Source: Candidatus Rokuibacteriota bacterium (GTDB lineage: Bacteria; Methylomirabilota; Methylomirabilia; Rokubacteriales; CSP1-6). Taken from it: a stretch of 59,710 nucleotides of DNA. The first letter of the stretch is position 1. The number at the start of each line of letters is the position of its first letter. The translations under genes and the position numbers were made by a program. Under the pieces are notes generated by a model. That model saw nothing but the letters and a program-made list of their open reading frames with translations. It did no database searches and had not been told where the DNA came from. Where the stretch lies: assembly GCA_023249095.1 (NCBI GenBank), contig JAHFDK010000014.1, positions 1-59,710 of the forward strand. The letters run 5' to 3'. Positions 35,080 to 43,245 of the stretch are shown piece by piece.

Positions 35080-35123
35080 GCGTCCACGTCGGGACGCCGC
35101 GGAACTGACAGCGATGGCGCTGT
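35080..35123 (+). promoter_or_regulatory. Leader hairpins in the nrtA 5' UTR (candidate antiterminator)
   Basis: The first hairpin, GCGTCC (35080-35085) and GGACGC (35092-35097), encloses the six-base loop ACGTCG. A second, ACAGCG (35108-35113) and CGCTGT (35118-35123), uses bases that also form the 5' arm of the following terminator, so the two folds exclude each other. Two hairpins before a terminator recall ANTAR (NasT/NasR) antitermination leaders. Confidence 0.5.
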
Positions 35124-35160
35124 TGCCTCGATCGGAGGCACGGCGCCATTTTTCGTTTTT
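35114..35160 (+). terminator. Intrinsic terminator inside the nrtA leader (attenuator)
   Basis: ATGGCGCTGT (35114-35123) and GCCTC (35125-35129) pair with GAGGC (35135-35139) and ACGGCGCCAT (35140-35149), with one bulged T and one wobble pair. The stem is followed by TTTTT, CG and TTTTT. It lies upstream of the nrtA ribosome site, so the operon can be expressed only if termination is bypassed. Confidence 0.8.
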
Positions 35161-35171
35161 GGAGGGACGGA

Positions 35172-36410
35172 ATGGATGGGACGCGGCGGGAGTTCATCAG
35201 GGCGACGAGCACGGCCGCGCTGCTCGCCGGCGTGCCCGGCGGCTGGGCCGGAGGCGTGTACGCAGCCGACGGGCCCGAGGCGCCGAAGGTCAGGATCGGC
35301 ATCATCGCGCTCACCGACTGCGCGTCGATCGTGATGGCCCACGAGCTCGGGCTTTTCAAGAAGCACGGGATCGAAGCGACGATCTCGAAGGAGGCTTCGT
35401 GGGCGGTCATCCGCGATCGCTTGACGCTCGGCGAAAACCAGGCGACCCACATGCTCCTCGGCATCCCCTATGCCGCCACCATGGGGCTTCAGGGCTCACC
35501 GGTGAAGCCGATGATCATCCCTCTATACCTCAATCGCAATGGGCAGGCGATCACGCTCACGAGGGCGCTGCTCGAGAAGGGGGTGAAGACGCCGCAGCAG
35601 GTCAAGCCGCTGGCCCTGGAAGCGAAGGCCAAAGGCGCCCCTATGACCTTTGCGATGACGTACCCGCCTGGCACTCACGCCATGTGGACACGCTACTGGC
35701 TGGGATCGGGCGGCATCAACCCCGATCGCGACGTCTCCCTGATCACCATTCCGCCGGCCCAGATGGTGGCCAACATGAAGGTCGGCAAGATGGACGGCTA
35801 CTGCGTGGGGGAGCCCTGGGGCGCGCGGGCGATCGCCGATGGCATCGGTTTCACGGCCATCACCACGCAGCAGATCTGGAGGGACCATCCCGAGAAGGTC
35901 CTCGCCTTCACGGAGGAGTTCGCGCAGAAGAACCCGAAGACGGTGAAGGCCGTGATGCGCGCCGTGCTGGAGGCGAGCCAGTGGAACGACAAGCTGAAGA
36001 ACCGGCCGCGGATGGCCGAGGTCGTCGGTCAGCCGCAGTACGTCAACGCCGGGAAGGAGATAATCCTCGGCCGCATGCTCGGCGACTACGACTACGGTGA
36101 CGGGCGCAAGGAGAAGGACAAGTACTACATGACCTTCTTCGACCGGCAGACGAACTTTCCGCTCAAGTCCCACGGCGTCTGGTGGCTCAGCCAGTTCCGG
36201 CGCTGGGGGATGGTGAAGGAGCCGCCGGATTACAAGGGCCTCGTCGACCGCGTGCACCGGCCCGACATCTACCGCGAGGTCGCCCACGAGATGGGCATCG
36301 AGACCCCGCGCGAGGACATGAAGAAGGAGACGCTCTTCGATGGCGTTACCTTCGACCCGGCCGACCCTGAGAAGTACGCGAAGAGCTTTGCCGTCGATTC
36401 AATGGCCTAG
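35172..36410 (+). CDS. nrtA: Nitrate ABC transporter substrate-binding protein (NrtA-like)
   Basis: The 412-residue protein begins with a Tat signal (RREFIRATSTAALLAG). It has the CmpA/NrtA binding fold: IGIIALTDCASIVMAHELGLFKKHGIEA, LLGIPYAATMGL, MVANMKVGKMDGYCVGEPWGARAI and MTFFDRQTNFPLKSHGVWWLSQF. It binds nitrate or nitrite outside the membrane and delivers it to NrtB. GGAGGG precedes the ATG. It heads the operon with permease, two ATPases, nitrate reductase, nitrite reductase and siroheme methylase, which supports nitrate as ligand. Confidence 0.93.
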   Translation: MDGTRREFIRATSTAALLAGVPGGWAGGVYAADGPEAPKVRIGIIALTDCASIVMAHELGLFKKHGIEATISKEASWAVIRDRLTLGENQATHMLLGIPYAATMGLQGSPVKPMIIPLYLNRNGQAITLTRALLEKGVKTPQQVKPLALEAKAKGAPMTFAMTYPPGTHAMWTRYWLGSGGINPDRDVSLITIPPAQMVANMKVGKMDGYCVGEPWGARAIADGIGFTAITTQQIWRDHPEKVLAFTEEFAQKNPKTVKAVMRAVLEASQWNDKLKNRPRMAEVVGQPQYVNAGKEIILGRMLGDYDYGDGRKEKDKYYMTFFDRQTNFPLKSHGVWWLSQFRRWGMVKEPPDYKGLVDRVHRPDIYREVAHEMGIETPREDMKKETLFDGVTFDPADPEKYAKSFAVDSMA

Positions 36411-36422
36411 CCGGAGGGCGCA

Positions 36423-37193
36423 ATGCGCATCGACATATCCCAGAAGGTGATCCTGCCGCTCCTGGGGGCGGCGTGCGTGCTCGTCGTCTGGTCGATCGTG
36501 AGCGTGACCGTCGCACCGGACCTCCCGTCGCCGGGCCGGACGTGGCGGGAGTCGCAGCGTTACGTGCTGGAGCCGTTCTTCAAGGACGGCGAGATGAACC
36601 AGGGCATCGGGCGGCTCGCCTTCTACTCGCTGGTCCGGGTGGGCAAGGGGTTCGCGTTGGCGCTTGCGATTGGCACACCGATCGGGTTCCTGCTCGGGCT
36701 GTCGCGGAGGTTCCACCAGTCGTTCGACCCGATCGTGCAGTTCATGCGGCCGATCTCGCCCTTGGCGTGGCTGCCGCTCGGGCTCGTGATCTTCCAGAAG
36801 TCGGAGCCCGCGGCGATCTTCACCATCGCGCTGTGCGCGATGTGGCCGACGGTGATCAACACGGCCGTCGGCGTCCGGTCGATCAGCCCGGATTATCTGA
36901 ACGTGGGACGCGTGCTGAAGCTCTCTCGCGTCAAAACGCTGACGCGGATCGTCATCCCGGCCACGCTCCCCTACGTCTTCACCGGCTACCGTCTGTCGCT
37001 CGGGCTCGCGTGGCTCGTGATCGTCGCGGCGGAGATGCTCACGGGGACACCGGGCGTGGGCGGGTTCCTCTGGCAGGAGTACAACAGCCTCGTCTACTCG
37101 CACATCATCCTCAGCGTGATCACGATCGGCGCCATCGGTTTCGTGCTCGATCGCCTGATGGGCCTCGTCGAGGCGCGCGTTCGGATCGACTGA
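36423..37193 (+). CDS. nrtB: Nitrate ABC transporter permease (NrtB-like)
   Basis: The 256-residue inner-membrane protein has about six helices and the binding-protein-dependent transport (BPD) domain. It shows PSPGRTWRESQRYVLEP, GFALALAIGTPIGFLLGLS, the QFMRPISPLAWLPLGLVIF block and the EAA-loop region RVLKLSRVKTLTRIVIPATL, then WLVIVAAEMLTGTPGVGGFLW. It forms the membrane channel for the nitrate importer. The ATG follows GGAGGG by 5 bp, and the stop overlaps the next ATG by one base. Confidence 0.95.
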   Translation: MRIDISQKVILPLLGAACVLVVWSIVSVTVAPDLPSPGRTWRESQRYVLEPFFKDGEMNQGIGRLAFYSLVRVGKGFALALAIGTPIGFLLGLSRRFHQSFDPIVQFMRPISPLAWLPLGLVIFQKSEPAAIFTIALCAMWPTVINTAVGVRSISPDYLNVGRVLKLSRVKTLTRIVIPATLPYVFTGYRLSLGLAWLVIVAAEMLTGTPGVGGFLWQEYNSLVYSHIILSVITIGAIGFVLDRLMGLVEARVRID

Positions 37194-37972
37194 TGGCCTA
37201 CCTCGAGGTTCGGGGCCTGCGGAAGTCCTACGGCACTCGAAGCGGCCTGACGGCGGTGCTGGGCGGTGTGGACTTGACCCTGGAAGAAGGCGAGTTCGTG
37301 GCGGTCGTCGGGTACTCCGGCTCGGGCAAGACCACGCTGGTGTCCCTCATCGCTGGTCTCATCGCGCCCGACCGCGGCGAGATCCTGCTCGAGGGCGTGC
37401 CCGTGACCGGGCCGGGGCCCGAGCGCGGCATCGTGTTCCAGCAGTACTCGCTGCTGCCGTGGCTCAGCGTCCGGGGCAACGTGGCGCTCGCCGTCGACGC
37501 GGTGAACCCCGGGCTGCCGGCGTCCGAGCGCCGGCGCATCACCGACGAGTTCATCGCCCTCGTCAACCTCACGCCGGCCGCCTGGAAGCGCCCGCGGCAG
37601 CTCTCGGGCGGGATGCGGCAGCGGGTGGCGGTGGCCCGCGCGCTCGCGATGCGGCCCAAGCTCCTGCTGATGGACGAGCCGTTCAGCGCGGTCGACGCGC
37701 TCACGCGCGCCACGCTGCAGGACGAGCTGCTGAGAATCTGGGGCGAGCGCCGGTCGACGGTAATGCTGATCACCAACGACGTGGACGAGGCCATCTTGTT
37801 AGCCGACCGGATCTACCCGATGACGCCCGGACCGGACGCCGTGCTCGGGCCCGCGATCGAGGTCGGCTTGCCGCGTCCGCGGCAGCGCCGGCACATGAGC
37901 CTCGAGCCGGCTTATCAGAAGGCCCGCCAGGCCCTGGTCGAATTTCTCCGCGCCGCCAGGACGGCCAGATAG
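37193..37972 (+). CDS. nrtC: Nitrate ABC transporter ATP-binding protein (first of two)
   Basis: The 259-residue ATPase has Walker A GYSGSGKTTL, Q-loop GIVFQQYSLLPWLSV, signature QLSGGMRQRVAVARALAMRP and Walker B LLLMDEPFSAVDALTR. The H-loop reads LITNDVDEAILLADR, with Asn where the catalytic His usually sits, so this subunit may have weakened hydrolysis. Cyanobacterial NrtC carries an extra binding-protein-like domain; this one does not. It pairs with the next ATPase, giving a heterodimer as in NrtCD. Confidence 0.92.
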   Translation: MAYLEVRGLRKSYGTRSGLTAVLGGVDLTLEEGEFVAVVGYSGSGKTTLVSLIAGLIAPDRGEILLEGVPVTGPGPERGIVFQQYSLLPWLSVRGNVALAVDAVNPGLPASERRRITDEFIALVNLTPAAWKRPRQLSGGMRQRVAVARALAMRPKLLLMDEPFSAVDALTRATLQDELLRIWGERRSTVMLITNDVDEAILLADRIYPMTPGPDAVLGPAIEVGLPRPRQRRHMSLEPAYQKARQALVEFLRAARTAR

Positions 37973-38743
37973 ATGCCCGCCTTCGTCGAGATCGCCCAGC
38001 TTGGCAAGACGTACGAGACGCCGTCTGGCCCGGCGGTCATCGTCCGCGATTTCACCCTGTACGTCGACGCGGGCGAATTCGTCTGCCTCCTGGGCCACTC
38101 CGGGTGCGGCAAGACGACTGTGCTCTCGATCCTCATGGGGCTCGTCGCGCCGAGCACGGGGGGCGTCGTGATCGCGGGCCGGGAGATCGACGGACCGGGC
38201 ACCGATCGCGGCGTCGTCTTCCAGTCGGCGACGCTCCTGCCATGGATGTCGGTGCGCGACAACGTGCGCCTCGCGCGCGAGCAGGTCGTCTCGGGGGCCG
38301 ATCGCGGCGTCGAGTCTTACCTGGCGTCGGTCGGGCTCGGCGGAATGGGCGAGCGGTATCCCCGCGAGCTGTCGGCCGGGATGCAGCAGCGCGTCGGGAT
38401 CGCGCGGGCGTTCGCGCTCGAGCCGCGGCTGCTCCTGCTCGACGAACCCTTCTCGCTCCTGGACGCGCTGACCCGAATGGAGCTGCAGGACGAGCTGATC
38501 ACGCTCTGGGAGGCCAAACGCCGGACCGTGATCATGGTCACCCACGACGTGGACGAGGCGCTCCAGCTCGCCGACCGGATCGTCATGATGACCAACGGCC
38601 CGGCCGCGACGATCGGGCGCATCTTCGACGTGCCGTTCCCCCGGCCTCGCCGCCGCGACGAGCTGCTCGCGCGCCCCGACTACTTCTGGTTGCGGGACTC
38701 CATCGTCGCCTTCCTCGAGGATCAGGCCCATGCGACCGCGTGA
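37973..38743 (+). CDS. nrtD: Nitrate ABC transporter ATP-binding protein (second of two)
   Basis: The 256-residue ATPase has Walker A GHSGCGKTTVLSI, Q-loop GVVFQSATLLPWMSV, signature ELSAGMQQRVGIARAFALEP, Walker B LLLLDEPFSLLDALTR and a normal H-loop VTHDVDEALQLADR. It follows the first ATPase directly, and its last 14 bases overlap the nasA start. The two form a probable asymmetric ATPase pair, with this one keeping the catalytic His. Confidence 0.93.
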   Translation: MPAFVEIAQLGKTYETPSGPAVIVRDFTLYVDAGEFVCLLGHSGCGKTTVLSILMGLVAPSTGGVVIAGREIDGPGTDRGVVFQSATLLPWMSVRDNVRLAREQVVSGADRGVESYLASVGLGGMGERYPRELSAGMQQRVGIARAFALEPRLLLLDEPFSLLDALTRMELQDELITLWEAKRRTVIMVTHDVDEALQLADRIVMMTNGPAATIGRIFDVPFPRPRRRDELLARPDYFWLRDSIVAFLEDQAHATA

Positions 38744-40880
38744 CGCGAGCGGCGACGTCGACACCGCCGCCTGGCGATCGACGATGTGTCCGTACTGCGG
38801 CGTGGGCTGCGGGCTCCTGGTGCAGGTCCGCGACGGCCGCGTGACGAAGGTCAGAGGCGATCCCGCTCATCCGGCGAACCTCGGCGACATCTGCGCGAAG
38901 GCCGTCCACCTCCCACCGATTCTGGGAACGGCGGACCGCCTCCGTCATCCGCAGATCCGCGTGCGCCGCGGCGCGGAGCTCGAGCGCGTGCCGTGGGAGC
39001 TGGCGCTCAGGTTCACGGCCGACCGCATGCGAGAGATCATCACGGCCCACGGACCGGACGCGGTCGCCTTCTACGCGTCGGGCCAGCTCCTCACCGAGGA
39101 GTACTACCTCGGCTCCAAGCTCGCGCGGGGGTTCGTCGGCACCAACAACTTCGACACGAACTCGCGGCTCTGCATGGCCTCGGCCGCGGCGGGGTACGCG
39201 CGCTCCCTGGGATCGGATGGTCCGCCGGCGTCATACCAGGACATCGATCTCGCCGATTGCTTCCTGCTGCTCGGCACCAACACCGCCGACTGCCATCCCG
39301 TGACCTTCAAGCGGATCAGACGGCGCAAGCTCCAGGCACCCGATGACGTGACGGTCATGGTCGTCGACCCGCGCTGGACCGAGACCGCCGACCTCGCCGA
39401 CCTCCATCTGTCGCTGCGCCCCGGCTCCGACATCGCGCTGCTGAACGCGATGCTGCACGTGCTGTGGCGCGAGGGCCTCCTCGACACACGCTTCGTCGCG
39501 GAGCACACGACCGGCTGGGAAGGCCTGCGCGCGGTGATCGAGCGCTATCCGCCCGAGCGCGGTGCGGCCCTGACCGGGCTCTCCCGAGAGGTCATCGTCA
39601 CGGCCGCGTTGAGATTTGGTCGGGCGCGTGCGGCGCTCTCCCTGTGGTCGATGGGGATCAACCAGAGCCACGTCGGCACGGACAAGAACGCGGCGATCAT
39701 CAATCTGCACCTGGCGACGGGCCAGATCGGCCGTCCGGGCGCGGGGCCGTTCTCGCTGACCGGCCAGCCGAACGCGATGGGCGGACGCGAAACGGGCGGG
39801 CTCGCGCATCTCTTGCCGGGCTACCGGCTCGTCAGCGACGCCGCGGCGCGCGCGGCCGTCGAGCGTCACTGGGCGATTCCCGCCGGCCGCCTGCCGTCCA
39901 CGCCCGGGCGCTCGGCGCTGGAGATCTTCGAGGGCCTGGCGCGCGATGAGGTGCGGGCGGTGTGGATCATGTGCACCAACCCGGCGGCCTCGATGCCCGA
40001 TCTCGACCTCGTCGAGAAGGCGCTGCGGCAGGCCGAGCTCGTGGTGGTCCAGGACGCCTATCACCCGACGGAGACGACGCGCTTCGCCGACGTGCTCCTG
40101 CCCGCCGCCCAGTGGCCCGAGAAGGACGGAGTGATGACCAACTCCGAGCGGAGGCTCACGTACCTGCCCAAGCTCGTCGACCCGCCGGGCGAGGCGCTGC
40201 CGGACGCCGTGATCCTGACGCGGTTCGCCCACGAGATGGGCTGGAAGGAGGCATTCCCATGCGCGAGCACGGCCGAGATCTTCGACGAGTTCGCGTCGCT
40301 GACGGCCGGAACGGTCTGCGATTACTCCGGGGTGAGCCACGTGCGCCTCCAGGCCGACGGCCCAGTGCAGTGGCCCGTTCCCGCGCCCGACCACCCCGGC
40401 ACGACGCGTCTCTACACGGACGCCGTCTTCCCGACTCCCGACGGGCGCGCTCGGTTCCTCGTCGTCGAGCACGCGGAGCCGCTCGAGTCGCCCGACGCCA
40501 GCTTCCCGCTGGTCCTGACGACGGGTCGTGTGCGCGACCACTGGCATACGCTCACGCGCACCGGCAAGTCTCCGGCGCTCGCCTCGCGCACGCCCGAGCC
40601 GATCCTCGAGGTGAATCTCGGCGACGCGCGGCGCGCCGGCATCCAGGACGGGGATTTCGTCGAGGTCACGTCCCGCCGCGGTAAGGTCGTGGCCCAATGC
40701 CGCGTGAGCGCCGCCATCCGCGAGGGCACGTGCTTTCTGCCGTTCCACTGGGGCCGGCAAGCCGGGTTCTACAAGAGCGCCAACAACCTGACGCTGAGCG
40801 GTCGCGATCCGGTGTCGCACCAGCCGGAGCTGAAGGCCTGCGCCGTGCGCCTGCGGCGGGTCGCCGAGGCGATCACATGA
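38730..40880 (+). CDS. nasA: Assimilatory nitrate reductase catalytic subunit (molybdopterin)
   Basis: The 716-residue protein is of the NasA/NarB class. The N-terminal [4Fe-4S] motif uses Cys20, Cys23, Cys27 and Cys55 (CPYCGVGC...DICAKA). The molybdenum ligand is probably Cys148 in NSRLCMASA. Molybdopterin-binding text includes CFLLLGTNTADCHPV, MVVDPRWTETADLADLH, WSMGINQSHVGTDKNAAI and TGQIGRPGAGPFSLTGQPN. The C-terminal domain has TTGRVRDHWHTLTRTGKS. There is no C-terminal [2Fe-2S] or flavin domain, so a ferredoxin-type donor is likely. It reduces nitrate to nitrite in the cytoplasm. Its start lies in the end of nrtD and its stop overlaps nirA. Confidence 0.96.
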   Translation: MRPRDASGDVDTAAWRSTMCPYCGVGCGLLVQVRDGRVTKVRGDPAHPANLGDICAKAVHLPPILGTADRLRHPQIRVRRGAELERVPWELALRFTADRMREIITAHGPDAVAFYASGQLLTEEYYLGSKLARGFVGTNNFDTNSRLCMASAAAGYARSLGSDGPPASYQDIDLADCFLLLGTNTADCHPVTFKRIRRRKLQAPDDVTVMVVDPRWTETADLADLHLSLRPGSDIALLNAMLHVLWREGLLDTRFVAEHTTGWEGLRAVIERYPPERGAALTGLSREVIVTAALRFGRARAALSLWSMGINQSHVGTDKNAAIINLHLATGQIGRPGAGPFSLTGQPNAMGGRETGGLAHLLPGYRLVSDAAARAAVERHWAIPAGRLPSTPGRSALEIFEGLARDEVRAVWIMCTNPAASMPDLDLVEKALRQAELVVVQDAYHPTETTRFADVLLPAAQWPEKDGVMTNSERRLTYLPKLVDPPGEALPDAVILTRFAHEMGWKEAFPCASTAEIFDEFASLTAGTVCDYSGVSHVRLQADGPVQWPVPAPDHPGTTRLYTDAVFPTPDGRARFLVVEHAEPLESPDASFPLVLTTGRVRDHWHTLTRTGKSPALASRTPEPILEVNLGDARRAGIQDGDFVEVTSRRGKVVAQCRVSAAIREGTCFLPFHWGRQAGFYKSANNLTLSGRDPVSHQPELKACAVRLRRVAEAIT

Positions 40881-42382
40881 ACAAGATCGAAGCGCTCAAG
40901 GCCGAGCGCGACGGCCTCGACGTCACCGAAGACCTCGTACGCTTCGCCCGCGAGGGGTGGCGGACCATCGCCGACGACGACAAGGAGCGGCTGAAGTGGG
41001 TCGGCGTGTTCCACCGGAAGCCGACGCCGGGCCACTTCATGATGCGCATCCGGATGGCCAACGGCATCGTCACCGCGGCGCAGGCGCGCCTGCTCGGCGA
41101 GATCACGAAGGCGACGGGCCGGAACATCGCCGACGTGACCACGCGACAGCAGATTCAGCTCCGCTGGGTGACGATCGAGGGCGTGCCGGACGTCATCGCG
41201 CGCCTCGGGGCGGCGGGGCTGTCTAGCCTACAAACCGGCATGGACAATATTCGTGGCATCGTCGGGTGCCCTGCGACCGGCCTCACCCCGCACGAGCTGT
41301 TCGACACCGCGCCCATCGCGGCCGCGTTCCAGCGGATCTTTCTCGGCAACAAGGCGTTCACGAACCTGCCGCGGAAATTCAACGTCACGATCACCGGCTG
41401 TCTCGAGCACTGCACCGCCGGCGAGACCCAGGACATCTCGATGACGCCGGCGATCGCCACGCGCGATGGGGCGGAGGTCGCCGGGCTCAACGTCGCCGTC
41501 GGCGGCAAGCAGGGATCGGGCGGACCGCGGTTCGCGACCGATCTCGACGCCTTCGTCGCTCCCGGAGAAGCGGCGGACGTGTGCGCCGCGATCGCCCTCA
41601 TCTTTCGCGATCACGGCCCGCGCGAGGCGCGAAGCAAGGCCCGCCTCGCCTTCCTCGTGGACGAGTGGGGAGGCCAGCGGTTCCGCAAGGAGCTCGAAGC
41701 GCGCCTCGGGCGTGCATTGCCGCCGGCCGGGCGCGACGCCCGCGACGCCCGGGTCACCGATCACATCGGGATCTTCCGCCAGCGCGAGCCGGGCCTCAAC
41801 TACGTCGGGCTCAAGACGCCCGTGGGCCGTGTCACCGGCGACCAGCTCGTCGAGCTCGCGCGGCTCGCCGAGCGATACGGCCGCGGCGAGCTGCGCTTCA
41901 CGCCGTCGCAGAACGTGCTGCTCTCGCACGTCCCCGACGCGCTCCTGGGTGAGCTGACGCAGGAGCCGCTGCTGCGGGAGCTGCCGTATAACCCGTCGGA
42001 GATCCAGCGCGGTCTCGTCTCCTGCACCGGCACCGATTTCTGCAATCTCGCTCTGATCGACACGAAGACCCGAGCGCTGGCGCTGGCGCGCGAGTTCGAG
42101 CGGCGGCTCGAGACGTCGCGCCCGCTGACCGTGCGGTGGTCGGGCTGCCCCGCCTCCTGCGGCAACCACCACACGGCGGACGTCGGCCTGCAGGGATGCA
42201 AGGTGAAGGTCAACGGCCAGATCGTCGACGGCGTCCACGTCTTCGTCGGCGGCCGGGGCGGGCGGGAGCCGCGGGCCGCCGAGAAGATCCTGGAAGACGT
42301 GCCGTGCGACGAGCTGCCAGAGGTGCTGGACCGCCTGATCCGGTTCTTCCCGCGCGGTGAGCGGCGGAAGGAGGACGCGTGA
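40877..42382 (+). CDS. nirA: Ferredoxin-type assimilatory nitrite reductase (siroheme, [4Fe-4S])
   Basis: The 501-residue protein has the two-domain nitrite/sulfite reductase layout. The cofactor cysteines are Cys383, Cys389 (SCTGTDFCNLA), Cys424 and Cys428 (GCPASCGNHH), giving the Cx5C...Cx3C set that holds the [4Fe-4S] and siroheme. Other motifs are ADVTTRQQIQLRWV, RGIVGCPATGLTP, KFNVTITGCLEHC and GELRFTPSQNVLLSHV. It reduces nitrite to ammonium with six electrons from ferredoxin; a ferredoxin-NADP reductase gene lies at 55526. The ATG overlaps the nasA stop (ATGA). Confidence 0.95.
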   Translation: MNKIEALKAERDGLDVTEDLVRFAREGWRTIADDDKERLKWVGVFHRKPTPGHFMMRIRMANGIVTAAQARLLGEITKATGRNIADVTTRQQIQLRWVTIEGVPDVIARLGAAGLSSLQTGMDNIRGIVGCPATGLTPHELFDTAPIAAAFQRIFLGNKAFTNLPRKFNVTITGCLEHCTAGETQDISMTPAIATRDGAEVAGLNVAVGGKQGSGGPRFATDLDAFVAPGEAADVCAAIALIFRDHGPREARSKARLAFLVDEWGGQRFRKELEARLGRALPPAGRDARDARVTDHIGIFRQREPGLNYVGLKTPVGRVTGDQLVELARLAERYGRGELRFTPSQNVLLSHVPDALLGELTQEPLLRELPYNPSEIQRGLVSCTGTDFCNLALIDTKTRALALAREFERRLETSRPLTVRWSGCPASCGNHHTADVGLQGCKVKVNGQIVDGVHVFVGGRGGREPRAAEKILEDVPCDELPEVLDRLIRFFPRGERRKEDA

Positions 42383-43149
42383 ATCGGGGATTCGTCTCGT
42401 TCGTCGGCGCCGGCCCCGGCGATCCCGAGCTGATCACGCTCAAGGGGTTGCGCCGGCTCCGTGAGGCGGAGGTCGTCCTGCACGACCGGCTGATCCCCCT
42501 GCCGCTCCTCGACGAGGTCAGCCAGGGCGCCACCATCATCGACGTCGGTAAGGCGCCCGGCCGTCCGTGTGTGGGCCAGGGGCACATCAACTGGCTGCTG
42601 GTGGACTGGGCGCGACGGCGCAAGCGCATCGTGCGGTTGAAGGGCGGCGATCCGGCCGTCTTCGGACGCCTCGGCGAGGAGATCGAGGCGGTGCGGTCGG
42701 CGGGGATCGCGTTCGAGGTCGTTCCGGGCGTCACCGCGGCGACGGCGGCGGCCGCGCGGCTCGGCATCTCGCTCACCGAGCGCGGGAGCGCCTCGATGAT
42801 CGTCTTCGCGACCGGCACCGACCGGACGGGCCACCTGCCGGCCACGCTCAACTGGGATATGCTCGCGCGCGCCGAGGGCACGCTCGTCTTCTATATGCCG
42901 GTCGGCGGGCTCGACTCGATCACCGCATCGCTCACGTCGCTGGGCCGTGATCCCCGCGAGCCGGCGATCCTGGTCGAGCACGCCGGCGTCGCCGGCGAGC
43001 GGGTGATCGCCGGTCGGCTCGGCGAGATCGCCGACGAGGCGCGCGCCGCCGGCGTCGGGCCGCCCGCGGTGCTGATCACGGGCCCGACCGTCGCGCTCGC
43101 CTCCGTGCCCCTGAGCGTCCGGCGGGTGCTCGCCGGCATGGGGACCTGA
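42379..43149 (+). CDS. cobA: Uroporphyrinogen-III C-methyltransferase
   Basis: The 256-residue enzyme carries the SUMT pattern: VSFVGAGPGDPELITLKGLRRLREA, VVLHDRLIPLPLLDEV, the long segment IVRLKGGDPAVFGRLGEE, FEVVPGVTAATAAAARLGI and GTLVFYMPVGGL. It methylates uroporphyrinogen III twice to precorrin-2, the first step to siroheme, the cofactor of the adjacent nitrite reductase. There is no CysG-type dehydrogenase/chelatase domain, so the later steps must come from elsewhere. The GTG start overlaps the nirA stop, and the gene ends the operon. Confidence 0.95.
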   Translation: MNRGFVSFVGAGPGDPELITLKGLRRLREAEVVLHDRLIPLPLLDEVSQGATIIDVGKAPGRPCVGQGHINWLLVDWARRRKRIVRLKGGDPAVFGRLGEEIEAVRSAGIAFEVVPGVTAATAAAARLGISLTERGSASMIVFATGTDRTGHLPATLNWDMLARAEGTLVFYMPVGGLDSITASLTSLGRDPREPAILVEHAGVAGERVIAGRLGEIADEARAAGVGPPAVLITGPTVALASVPLSVRRVLAGMGT

Positions 43150-43245
43150 GCCGTGCCCGACTACTGTGCGGGGGATCGAGGACAGGTTGCCGGCGCGGTC
43201 GATGGCGGGGCGGCGAGGGCCCGCGCGTGACGGATTAGCGGCCCC

